The translations under genes and the position numbers were made by a program. Source: Limnomonas spitsbergensis (Eukaryota > Chlorophyta > Chlorophyceae > Chlamydomonadales). From it: a stretch of 64,000 nucleotides of DNA. The stretch covers positions 4,572,001 to 4,636,000 of the forward strand of contig JAYJMM010000124.1 in the NCBI GenBank assembly GCA_037349105.1. Reading direction: 5' to 3'. The notes under the pieces were generated by a model that did no database searches, was not told the origin of the DNA, and saw nothing but the letters and a program-made list of their open reading frames with translations. Of this stretch, positions 45,443-55,621 are shown one piece after another (positions within the stretch are counted from its first letter, which is position 1; every line of letters starts with the position of its first letter).

Positions 45443-47592
45443 ATGAACCTGCGATCCGGAACGGTTGTGGGCGCCCACATTTTACGACCTGAGCACCGCC
45501 CTGCTTTCGAGGAGGGTGTCCGTCAGCTGTTCCTGCGATGGACGGCACTTGGCCTAGCGATTGAGAACCAGTGGGGAGGCGGCAACAGCGTTGAGAAGGG
45601 GGCGAACCTCATGAGCGACGTCTTGCAGTGGTTCTACCGGAAGAAAGGTGCGTAATCAAAGGCATGCACAAAAAAACGGTACCGCGAACGTACCGGCTAA
45701 TTTGTTTCTGGTGCCTACCTCTGGCAAGGGTGCATGCCTGTACTATGTTTTCCTGTATCCCATATTCCTGAAGCCACGCTCAGGCGTTTTCTTTCTTTCT
45801 TTCCGTGAGAGAGATTCACAGCACAAAGACAGGCATATCTCAGGGTACTACCACACTGCCAATATGCTGGCTAATTTATTTTTCTTGTGCCTCCCTTGAC
45901 ATGCCATGGGTCTATGTCTGTGCCATGCCCTGTTGGTACTGCAAGAAGTCAATGACGTTACACCTCTGGGCCCTGCTGAAAAAGGTTCGGCCGCGTGGGC
46001 GCCTAACTAATAGGGGCAGGAATGAAAAGGAAGAGGGGGAAATGGTACTGCAATAAGTGTGAGTGGGGTGAAGGTATGCCTATCACAGGAGACAGCAAGC
46101 AACACCGACACAAGTGTTCTGGCTTGTGTCATTTTGTGTGCCTCTCTGAACATGGATAGATGGCTGCGCCTTGTTTGCTTTGCAGAGCATTACGCGGATG
46201 ATTTGGAAATAATTCTGGATGATGCAATTCTTCACGATTTCAATGTGGAGGCGGAGGACGAGAGCCCCAAGCAGGTACGCTATCACACTCCTGCACTGGT
46301 ACCGGTATATCAGGCTGTGCGACCATGCTAGCATGGCTGATTCATCAGGCTGTATTGCCGTGACGGTACTCTTGTTATATGATAGTATACCCTCATGAAT
46401 AATTCATGATAGTATTTAAGTATATGGTACCCTTGTTTATTTTAGCATGTGTCAGACAACCTTCCGGGGCTACCAGGCGGCCGCCACGGCCGCCATTGAG
46501 CCGATGGGACGAAACCTTGACAGACCTAGGGCCCAAGCAACTGGGCTTGCTGCACCAAGTCCCACCGGATGTGGGTTGGTTGTAGCTGAATTTGTGGCTG
46601 ATGCACTCTCACTGAGTAGGGCCAGGGGACGGGGACACCGGCGAAACCTGAGGATCCGGCTAGAGATTTGAGGCCCTTGCGGCCTTGCCCTGGCAGGTGG
46701 CTGGAGGTGTGGCAAGCCTGCATGGTTGGGACGGCACTTGAGCAGGCCGCTCTGATAGGAGCAGAGGAAGTCTGCACGGCTGCAACGTCACTCCCCTTTT
46801 TATATTCTCTAACTGCCGTTTTTTCAAAAAATACGAATGGACAAGAAAGAAGGCAAAGGCTTCGAAGGCCTCAATATATTCCCCCCCTTCTATATGTGTG
46901 CACTTGGGATACCAGTACCTGAGGATTATATTTTTGAATGAGAGAAAATATAAGGTCCATTCTGCTGCCCGCAGGTTGCTGAGGCCCTTGTGTCCATCTA
47001 CGGGGAGTGCTTCCAGGGCAACTACAGCTCGGTGGAGCGAATGCAGGCTCAGGCTGTGATTGGGGCAGCGAAGAGCAAGAGACAAGTGGTGGGTGTCCAT
47101 TCCCGGGTTCCTACCACTTTCAGAGCCCTCTGCTGCCTCGCTTTTTGTACTTAAGCATCTGTTGCCAGCCTGCCTGACGAGCAATCCGTTTTTATTTTAG
47201 TGTGCACCAGACCACTTGAGGCAGGCCCCCATGCCGCCACCACTGGGCTGATGGGGACCAAACCTTGACCGGCCTACAGGCGGTAGCCCAAGCAGCAGGG
47301 CAGCAGGGCATTTTTCTCATCTCGGTCGTAGGCTGTGATTCAGGTGGACTACAGCTGAAGAACCCTGCTAACCCCAAACAGAGCAAACAATGCCCTGAAT
47401 GCCTCGTTGATGGCTCAGGTGGATAATGACGGAACGCTCATGGGTGAAGACAGCGGCGGGGACAGCAGTAGCGACGAGGACGATGATGAGGACATGATGG
47501 ATGTGGCAGGCCCGTCGATACCCGAGGAGCGCGTGGCGCCTGTTGTGGACGCTGACGGATTTATGACGGTGCAAAGAAAAGGCAGGCGGTAG
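45443..47592 (+). CDS. TSR2: Pre-rRNA-processing protein TSR2 homologue (4 exons)
   Basis: Exons: 45443-45647, 46186-46274, 46975-47092, 47384-47592, giving 206 aa. TSR2 is a chaperone for ribosomal protein eS26 (Rps26) that delivers it to pre-40S particles. Seen: 'FEEGVRQLFLRWTALGLAIE' then NQWGGGNS, the family's N-terminal core (W-A-L...A-E...W-G-G); an acidic block 'DDLEIILDDAILHDFNVEAE'; 'VAEALVSIYGECFQGN'; and a C-terminal acidic stretch followed by 'DADGFMTVQRKGRR', the usual 'D-x-D-G-F-x-x-V' ending. Start chosen at the first ATG of the open frame. The junction between exons 3 and 4 is the weakest: phase only closes with donor GTGTCC and acceptor CAGAG, and a family A repeat ends just upstream. 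Introns 1 and 2 also contain repeats. Confidence 0.88.
45948..46040 (+). repeat. Dispersed repeat family B copy
   Basis: 'gtcaatgacgttacacctct', GGGCCCTGCTGAAAAAGGTTCGGCCGCG and 'taactaataggggcaggaat', in TSR2 intron 1. Short form without the peptide-coding part. Confidence 0.8.
46460..46610 (+). repeat. Dispersed repeat family A copy
   Basis: 'aggcggccgccacggccgcc', 'gggacgaaaccttgacagac', 'gcaactgggcttgctgcacc' and closing 'ttgtagctgaatttgtggct'. Located in TSR2 intron 2. Confidence 0.75.
47205..47370 (+). repeat. Dispersed repeat family A copy abutting a 3' splice site
   Basis: 'caggcccccatgccgccacc', 'gggaccaaaccttgaccggc' and 'aagcagcagggcagcagggc', ending 'ggactacagctgaagaaccc'. It finishes only about 15 bases before TSR2 exon 4, paralleling the copy at 2395-2606. 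Confidence 0.75.
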
Positions 47593-49813
47593 CAGCAGGG
47601 CACACGTAAGGGATGAAGAAGACATGATAAATGGATTGGCAGGGCCGACGACAACCGAGGGACGTGTTTAGCACGGTGCATACCCGCTGGGCCCTGCTGA
47701 ACGCTCGGCTGCGTGGGGCTGGTAGGGAAGGACTAAGCTCAATTCCAGCGACCATGCACAGCCAAGACCATGTTGCAGCCATGCCACCCGCCTAGGTGAG
47801 GGGGCAAGATCATGGAACCCGGCGATCTAGACAGTTGGAGAGAGAAGATGTTGTGGCGGGTTCGATCCCTCAACCTTTGGGTATGGATGCCACCAGCATT
47901 ATACCACTGGACCATTTTCCCTGGGGGACATGTGGCGCCTGTTGTTGATGCTGATTGGTATATGAGACCATGATAGTGTGTAGCAAAGGAGGGCGGTAGC
48001 AGCGGGGTCTCCCATGCGGGTGGTTGTCCCGGCGGTGGGAGTGACGGAGGCTCGGAGCCATGCTATAACCTGCAAGGGTGGCGTTTGTGTATCTCGTCTT
48101 CTCACCAACGATCATGAGGATCAAACAGTATTGCAATTGTAGACGGGCATGGGCACTTCCCATCAGCAGCTGTTAGCTGTCGGTCTTGTCTGCCTTAGGA
48201 CAACTGCAGTAAGCTCGCTTTCTTGTTGTTTCAACCAGGTTGTGGGCGTTAAAAGAAGAAGGCTCTCTCAGTTGCAGTGATCTTTCTGGTTGAGATTTGC
48301 CGAGTACAATGTACTACAACTTGTACTACAGGTAGCCTGGAGTACATAAATAGATGCTGGTGTCTGCCGTTTGCATGTAACAACATTAAGCAAGTGGGAG
48401 GCACAACTCTAATTTTAAGCGAGGCGGACGGCTTCTGATGAGGCATGTCAATAACGTTACACCTCTGGGCCCGCTCAAAGCTCGGCCGCTGATGAGGCAT
48501 GTGACACGTGACAGGGATTTAATCCTTCAATGCTTCACTGAACATGCTTATAATGCGCTCTGTGGTTGAATTGACATATGAAAACGAATGTAACATTTGG
48601 GTTCGAATCAACATCCTTGCATCCTAGACGGTGTACGGAGGGATAGGAAATGCCTACGAGTGCAAGGGCACTCCTGGATCATTTAATTCCAGAGGTGCTG
48701 TCCCATGGGCGCCTGGGTCACCATGTACCAGTAGACCACTGGACTTTTTTATTCCGGGCCTCCATCTGTCAAAGTGAATGCCCCAGCCTAGGCAGAAAAC
48801 AGTTATAACAGGTCCATCAGATATTGGTAGCTCCACCAACGACAGGCCCTAATAAGATGACTTGGCTGATATCGGTGATCAGTGACTGGTCACCAGTGAC
48901 TGCCCGGCAGTGAGTGCCCAGACATGCACTACCGTATGGATAGATCAGGGACACCTGGACAGTGACACAATGTGTCCGTTAGAGGGAGAAAGGAGTCGGC
49001 GATTCCTCTGTGTCACCGTCTTGATCTCATCCTTATATTTGCGCCCAACCCTCATAAGTGGCCAATACTACATGGCGGTGCATGGTAGCTGGACTGAGCT
49101 TTCTCATCCTCTACCAGCCCCATGCAGCCGAGCGTTCAGTGGGCCCAGCAGGTCAATGACATGACACCTCTGGGCCCAGCGGGTATGCACCATTCTCAAC
49201 TTGCTGATAATCTGGAGTAGCATGCTATTGCAAGCCTCTGCTCAAAAATGGTGACTCGCCCTTTCGCGGCCATGTGGCTCTCAACGCCTAACCGGTGCAC
49301 CGTACCAGCTATCCTACATGCAACATGCTGCCTTGGACGAATCCTGCCAGCTGCTGGCTTTCCAACATCAGCAGCGCAGCCAATTGAAGTCCGCTTGTCA
49401 TTCAAGCAAACGGGGGAATCTTAGGAGGAGGGATTTTAAGAAGTCTTAGCCGCCTAGGCGCATATCGATGGCAGCAGGTTTGGTGGAGCCCTTCTGACTG
49501 GAGGGTGCCAACTGGCAGCTTCTGGCAGGGTCGCGGTTGACACACCGCATCGCAGTGATCTGCCACCCGAAGTAGAATACAAAGATGAACTTGGTCGCTA
49601 TGCACATGGCATACTAACTTGTAAGCCAGCCAAGTTTGGAAAGGCAGCTGTCTTTTGAGCAGTCTCTGAGCAGTCACACAAATCAGATCTCCGCTAAAAA
49701 GTGCATCAAATCGTTTATGTACGGGTGCCGTTTGCGACGGTCCGTATCCAATCGTATTTACAAGATCGACACGCAGCTTGTATACTTGTCTACTCTAAAT
49801 CCACTAATCCAAA
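47593..49813. other. Intergenic region between TSR2 and LHCA
   Basis: Contains a block with 'ggggctggtagggaaggact' shared with 21900-22030 (47690-47830), family B fragments near 48450 and 49150, and two tRNA-like stretches (47862-47925 and 48690-48755). I see no exon chain. The last 300 bases should hold the LHCA promoter, but no clear TATA box is recognisable. Confidence 0.5.
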
Positions 49814-51575
49814 ATGGCCGGCATCATGCAGAAGACCTCCACCTCCGCCCTCACCTCCAAGGCGAGCAAGCCCATCGCTGTCAGCCGCTCCCTGCGCACC
49901 ACTGTCCGCGCAGCAGCCACCGACATTTGGTTCCCCTCGGCTGCTCGCCCTGCCTACCTCGACGGCTCCATGGCTGGTGACAGGGGCTTCGACCCCATGG
50001 GACTCGGCGCCGAGCCCGTCGCCCTGAAGTGGTAAGCTGTTCAAAAAAACGGTTCGTCACCCTACCCTACGAATCTCCTTCCGAGTCTGTGAGGGTTATC
50101 AGGCGACGCTTGGGGCCTTATTCCCCCGTCAGCTATTCGCCGCTAGCAAGCACGTGCACACCTGATCTGAAAAGTGTTTTTGCACAACTAACGCACCCCA
50201 TCGCCTCCTCCTGCCGGAACTGCCGCAGGTACCAGCAGGCCGAGCTCGTGCACTCACGCTGGGCGATGCTGGGTGTCGCCGGCGTTCTGGGACAGGAGAT
50301 CCTAAACCCCGGTGTCTTCTGGTATGAGGCCGGTCAGCCCCAAAACCTGCCCGAGCCTTTCACCAACATCAACATGGGTGGCCTACTGGCCTTCCAGTTC
50401 TGCATGATGCACTGGGTTGAGCTGCTGAGGTGGCAGGACATCAACAAGCACGGCTCTGTTAACGAGGTGAGAGTTAGTGTGCAGCAGCTGTTCGTTAGTA
50501 GGTGGGCCCTTAATCCTCAAGGCAACAATGTCCAAGTTTCCCTTGAGCATGAGATGAATGGACAACACTTGTGGCAGGAATACATTGCAGTCTCATACCG
50601 GTACCGAGTGTGTGCTGATGTCTGCCTGCAGGACCCCATCTTCAAGGGCAACAAGGTGTCCAACCCAGAGCTGGTGAGTGGTTTAAGCAAAGCGGAGTAG
50701 AGCTTGTCTGCTTCAATTGTGGAAATACCTCTTGACGCAGTATTGTGGAGCCGTGTCTGCTTCAATTTTAGAAAGCCCTCTTTCATCGAAATACTATTGC
50801 CCTAAAGTGTGACACATCCGCAATGCAACGTAGACAGATGGTTGAAGCCCTCCAGTTCCTTAGCCAGTTGCACTATGGCACCTGTTCAAACCCTTTTCAC
50901 TCATGTGACACTTACCTTACTTGACGCGCAGGGCTACCCCGGCTTCGACCCCCTGAGCTTGTCAAAGGGTGACATGAAGAGCCTGAAGACCAAGGAGATT
51001 AAGAATGGACGACTGGCTATGATTGCTTTCATGGGTGAGTTGAAGGGCGAAGCCATAGCGCATGTTGCCCCCCGGCGAAGCCATAGCGCATGTTGCCCTT
51101 TACAACTTCCAGATTCTAGCGCCAATGAATGATGTGTCTACCAATGATGTCTATCAAGCGCAAGTCACAAATGGTGTGTGTTTTCCCCTGCCCCCTTCAG
51201 GCTTCACGCTTCAGGCTCAGACAACCGGCAAGGGTGAGAACTGAATACGACCATGCAATGCAAACTCTAATTTGCCTGTGCAAGACAAATGTTCAGACAT
51301 CATGTCTTGACATTATTTTCCCTCTGCACACAGCCACATTAGTTCATCCTCCAGCTGTTACGAAAGCCTGATTTGTTTAGCCTCAGGCCAGCTGTGACCA
51401 CAGTCCCTGTGTGCGCCCTCTTGCAGGCCCCCTTGCATCTCTTGCGGAGCACTTGTCCAACCCCTTTGGCAGCAACTGGGGCACCAACATTGGCACCTGC
51501 AAGATCGCCTCCAGTGTGGACGTGGAGGGCCTCAGGATCCCCCTGTCCTGCCTGTGGCCCGGCCAAAGCAGCTGA
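49814..51575 (+). CDS. LHCA: Chlorophyll a/b-binding protein, photosystem I (Lhca) type (6 exons, complete)
   Basis: Exons: 49814-50031, 50229-50466, 50632-50673, 50932-51034, 51201-51233, 51427-51575, giving 260 aa plus TGA. A thylakoid antenna protein that binds chlorophylls and carotenoids and passes excitation to photosystem I. Residues 1 to about 35 form a basic, Ser/Ala/Thr-rich chloroplast transit peptide. Helix 1 carries '[15 protein letters not shown]' with ligands E78 and H81 and partner R83. The middle helix lies around '[20 protein letters not shown]'. Helix 3 carries '[16 protein letters not shown]' with E188, N191 and R193, then Q205 and H220 in 'LAEHLSNP'. The 'GYPGFDPL' spacer and 'RWQDI' fit Lhca better than Lhcb. 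Helix 1 has His where red-shifted Lhca proteins such as plant Lhca4 carry Asn. Start context CCAAAATGG is favourable. Introns are 165-260 bp and, unlike those of the large genes, carry no exon-edge arrays. Confidence 0.97.
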
Positions 51576-51886
51576 GCAGCCCATGGACACTGGCAATAGG
51601 TGTCGCGGAAACTGCGGTCCTGCTGCGGTGGACCCCTACGCTAGAGTAGTTCTTCAGTGCGCATATAATCAACCCGTCCTTCTAGCCAGGCAGGACTGGG
51701 CACTGCCTGGGAAGAAGAGACCGCCATTGTGTTTTTTCAGAGCGTTTCTTACTCAACTCACAGAGTGCCTTTTTTTCTTTTGTACAGCTATGAGAGTGCG
51801 TCTGGAAGAGTCATGGCTCTTAATCGGGATTGAGAGTTTTCCCCTAGTGGGGTTGTACCATCAAAGTTCTTAACAATTTATCTGCA

Positions 51887-51891
51887 TGTAA
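51887..51891 (+). terminator. Possible polyadenylation signal TGTAA
   Basis: TGTAA lies about 310 bases after the LHCA stop. In several green algae this pentamer is the usual poly(A) signal. A five-base motif occurs often by chance, so the call is weak. Confidence 0.25.
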
Positions 51892-52257
51892 ATGTGGCCC
51901 ATCTATTCGCGCCCACACCGTGGTTGTCTGTCTCTCCCATTCGTGCAATTACCAGAGTACCTGGCAGGTTAAGGATCCTGGCCATGTCGTCCAGATCCAG
52001 TGCATTTCAGGCCAAGTAAAGACCGTCAGTAGATCCCAACGGTGCTCAGCAGGGTAAGCACCGATCTAAACTCGTCGAAGGGGAGCTGGTTGTCAAAAAC
52101 ACATTGACAGGAAAACATTGGGTCGACCCCTGTACAGAATACACACTGAAGACACATACATGGTGATCAGAATGGTCCTAGGAAGGAGGCATAATAATCT
52201 CCTCTGAACACTGCACGGATATCGTAAATTTATAAAACATAGCGCACGGTAGGTCAA

Positions 52258-52515
52258 AGTATATGACGTTACACCACTGGGCCCTGCCCAAATGAGGCTC
52301 GGCCGCGTTGGCGCATAAGTAAAGAGTTGGGAGGAAAGTTAGAAAGAATCACAAATGGGGGCGGGACATAACAAAAGGCTGGAAAGCAAAAAAAGGAAGG
52401 TCCAACCTCTGAAAAAGTCTTCGCCTCAACAATATCTACCACGTCGTCCACAAAGGCCAGGGCATCCCACCCAAGCCTGCCCCGGTATAACTCCAAAAAG
52501 TCTCTAGCACCGTAG
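52258..52515. repeat. Dispersed repeat family B, best long copy
   Basis: 'tatgacgttacaccactggg', CCCTGCCCAAATGAGGCTCGGCCGCG, then on the minus strand an open segment reading 'ARDFLELYRGRLGWDALAFV' followed by DDVVDIVEA. Of the three long copies this one has the least broken peptide. Confidence 0.8.
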
Positions 52516-52567
52516 GTCAAAGTATACTTACCTGTCACTTAATATGTTGGCCGATAGGCGGTAGCGC

Positions 52568-52990
52568 ATGGTAGATGCCCCTCTTGGGATCTTAGAACTG
52601 CCGGAGCGTGGCCACGAAATCCTTGGGCATCATTCAGCACGAAAGCGGCAGCTAGGCGTGGCTGCCATGCTGCAATGCATACGCCGCATGGTTGCCGAGG
52701 TGTGTCTGAGGCACCATCGGCCTACACGCATCTGGCTATGGGCTGTCTCCGCAGCGCCTGTAGAAAATTTGTGAGATGGAATCAGCCACCGGCCATGGCA
52801 CTGTCTAAGGGGCAGGATGCAATCCAGCCTACTGCAGCTCCTGCGCCAGGCTGTGGGGCTTCTGGCCTCGACCCAGATCCAGCCGTAACAACGAGACTTA
52901 TGGCAGCACGTGCTCTGCTTCTACGATGCAGGCAGGCAATGTACAGGCACACCATGATTCACAGGTGCGTCAGGATGCTGTGTTGAAACA
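52568..52990 (+). pseudogene. LINE-like ORF2 fragment
   Basis: The plus frame reads 'MLQCIRRMVAEVCLRHHRPT' then RIWLWAVSAAP, matching 'RVRRMAAKVHLWHHLPTRIR' in the fragment at 44285-45060. Frames break after about 200 bases. Decayed. Confidence 0.5.
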
Positions 52991-53590
52991 GCAACATGAT
53001 TTGGAAGTGCAACAGGATCCAGATGGGCATAAGGATCCAGAGGTGCAGCAGCAACAGCATCCAGGGCGGTAGCAGGCCCTAAATTAAACTGTCGTGTCAG
53101 AGGGCTCTCCAGTACTGTGGTTGTGCCACATGCTCAGCCAGACGTGGTACGACAACTGGAATGCTCCCCACATAACTTTATTTTATCCAAAAGCAGGTTT
53201 GGATCAGCTCACAGACCAGCTAAAAGACCAGCTGAGACACTAGCTGAAAGATCAGATGACAGGTTAGCTGTCTGATCAGCAGACAGGCCACCTGATCAGC
53301 GCTTCTTCATTTCTGGCGATGCAACCATGTGGCTGCAATTCTAGCAGCGGTCATTTCTGATTTCACTCATGACCAAGGCTGCACAAAACTGACGTGCATG
53401 AGAAATGACACTGGGCAGCTGTCCATGACTTTCTACACATGCTTGACGATGTCCCCGCCCCCAGCTGTGCAAGCTGCATGCGTGAGTCATTTTCGGATCT
53501 TGAACAGGCGAATCCCCCGCTTGAAAAACAAAGTTATGTTTAGAGCGATGCCTTGGACCAGGGCAGGCAGCGCTACAGCCCTCCACCTAC

Positions 53591-53724
53591 CTGCGATATG
53601 CGTTGCTTGCATGCATCGCCAGCCATCTTCAACGTTTGGAGGTCCCCATGCAAGCCCTGCTGGCGCGTCGTCCTTGGCAGCCAGCAGCATCTGGCGCATG
53701 TGCAACGATGACCGAGCAGCCTCG
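53591..53724 (-). CDS. Candidate orphan exon next to the retroelement
   Basis: On the minus strand, acceptor 'gggcatcacag' with CGAGGCTGC and donor CGCAG-GTAGGTGG enclose an open 134-bp frame reading 'EAARSSLHMRQMLLAAKDDA' and 'WRCMQATHIA'. No family is recognised and no partner exon was joined. The right-hand retroelement boundary lies 12 bases upstream of this exon, so an interrupted host gene is possible. Confidence 0.3.
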
Positions 53725-53736
53725 CTGTGATGCCCA

Positions 53737-53960
53737 TGTCGCACCATAAAGCAGTAAACGCGCCAATATGGTAAACTCCGTAATCTCCGGTAAAGGCGCC
53801 TTAGAGAGGTGTCCTTCTACTCACAAACAGGCTCCTTGTACTTCAGACAAGAGCTGTTAACTGGCTACTGTAAGGTTCAGCCCTAGCAGGAAGTCTCTCT
53901 GCCTAGGGGTAAGTCTGGGTGTCCCTGTCTCGTGGGTACCGCCCCTACTACTTCACTCGC
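53737..53960. repeat. 224-bp direct repeat, copy 1 (LTR-like)
   Basis: Starts 'tgtcgcaccataaagcagta' and ends 'gcccctactacttcactcgc'. Identical in sequence to 54587-54810, exactly 850 bp away. On the minus strand it would end GCGACA, as LTRs end in CA. Confidence 0.85.
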
Positions 53961-54586
53961 GTTGTGCGCTTCAGGTCCGTGGCGGACTTCTCCCTCACGA
54001 CAGTGATGGGCGCCTACGGGCAGACTTCGTGACTACTCACTGGCTGCGGGTGCTCATCGAGTTAAGCTGCTAGATTTGTATTTGTATGTCAGGCAATAGC
54101 AAGGGTTGGCGCAGGCCTTCAGGCTGTCTGGTCGCGATCCAGCTAGGCAATCAGGTGCACTTACTGCGTCACACGCGGTGAGGGTACGGGATCGTAGACT
54201 GCGAACTACTTGTTCGGCAGGGATCTCGTTCCTCAACTGAGGTCTTGTTCTCTTGCTATCTCAGCGGAGGCTGAGGTAGTCTTGACTTGTTGGAGGTACT
54301 GACTTAAGGTACAACTCGGGTCTCACGCACTGGGTGACGGCCGGAGCTTGTTACAGAAGAGGTCTGTCCTTTTGAAAGGGACGAAGTAACTAGTTTAGGC
54401 AATTGCCGGGATACAGGGACCCGGCAGGCCCAATTCAAAGTACGGGACAGCTAAACCCCTGGCGTAAGCGGGTTTCTAGGTTCCTATTCAAATAAGGAGG
54501 ATCCGCAGGGAAGCTGCGAAGCCTCCGAGGTCGCAAACTGCGGCCTAAACGGTTTTGGCACGTATACCGTAATATACCGTGACAGC

Positions 54587-54810
54587 TGTCGCACCATAAA
54601 GCAGTAAACGCGCCAATATGGTAAACTCCGTAATCTCCGGTAAAGGCGCCTTAGAGAGGTGTCCTTCTACTCACAAACAGGCTCCTTGTACTTCAGACAA
54701 GAGCTGTTAACTGGCTACTGTAAGGTTCAGCCCTAGCAGGAAGTCTCTCTGCCTAGGGGTAAGTCTGGGTGTCCCTGTCTCGTGGGTACCGCCCCTACTA
54801 CTTCACTCGC
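54587..54810. repeat. 224-bp direct repeat, copy 2 (LTR-like)
   Basis: Second copy of the repeat at 53737. It lies immediately beside the purine tract expected before a 3' LTR of the minus-strand element. The arrangement could be a 3' LTR plus a partial tandem LTR, a 1,069-bp LTR with repeated ends, or an 850-bp tandem duplication. Confidence 0.85.
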
Positions 54811-54824
54811 CCCCCCGCTCCTCA
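54808..54824 (-). other. Putative polypurine tract of the retroelement
   Basis: On the minus strand this reads GAGGAGCGGGGGGGC, directly before the LTR-like repeat (TGAAGTAG...). Retrotransposons use such a tract to prime plus-strand DNA synthesis. Position and purity support the call; no experiment does. Confidence 0.5.
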
Positions 54825-54932
54825 GCGTTAAGCCTATCGGGCATGCGCTAGGAGCCGGAAAAAGGGGTCGGTACTGTTAGGAAGAAATTTCTGGCAATAT
54901 GTACACCTCAGAAGATCAAAGTATCAAAGCAA

Positions 54933-55090
54933 ATCTGCCTGGTTCAGGCCTGCTACATGCATCTGCCTGGTTCAGGCTATATACATAAATCTGCCTGGTT
55001 CAGGCCGTCTACACGCGTCTGCCTGGTTCAGGCTGCACACACAAATCTGCCTGGTTCAGGCCGTCCAAACGCATCTGCCTGGTTCAGGCT
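54933..55090. repeat. 28-bp tandem repeat (six copies)
   Basis: 'atctgcctggttcaggc' recurs at 54933, 54961, 54989, 55017, 55045 and 55073, exactly 28 bases apart. The 11-base spacers alternate between two styles (GTCTACACGC-like and TATACATAA-like). It lies in the 3' non-coding part of the retroelement. Confidence 0.92.
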
Positions 55091-55621
55091 TTCTTCAAAG
55101 CAAAATTCACATAATCTCTGCAAGCAATGCGCACATACTGCGCGTCATTCTAAGCATCTCAGTTGCTCATCACTAAACTTGGCTGTTAATCAGAATCATC
55201 AGACCAGGCTAAGTATATCCGCTGCTCTCGCCCCACTGCGCCATAGACGCCTGGTCTTTTAAGGCCACAGGAAATGTGCGCCGCAGCAGCGGCTTCTGCC
55301 CCCTTGGTTACTATAACTACTCCACAAAATCAAGTCTTGTTGTCCATGCTCCCGCATATGTACCACCGCAGCCTCGCTGCTGCGGCTCTGGAGAAACAAA
55401 TTTTCATAACCCGTTGCTGCTCTAGGTCTTGTCGCCACCTAGCATAAACAGCCATTGACTCGCTGGCTTCCGGACCAGCATCTGCCGCGCACTAGGACCA
55501 GGTGCGCTGTGCCTGAAAGCGTCTTCTGCTGCACAGCCTCTGCCCTTTCCTGTCGGTTGCGGTGTGAGTACCGTCACATGCTCAGCAGCCTTGCCGCTCT
55601 GGGCTCGGCCTTCTATGAGGT

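Noticed and set aside
47855..47930. Minus-strand tRNA gene near TSR2
   Set aside because: A-box-like (TGGTCCAGTGG) and B-box-like (GATCGAACC) motifs are present, but the anticodon loop lacks U33, the T loop is aberrant and the acceptor does not pair. A tRNA-derived SINE fragment is more likely; a similar stretch lies at 48690-48755.
53956..54586. Complete miniature LTR retrotransposon (TRIM) between the two 224-bp repeats
   Set aside because: The interior lacks a primer-binding site or polypurine tract at either end in either orientation, and no target duplication flanks the pair.
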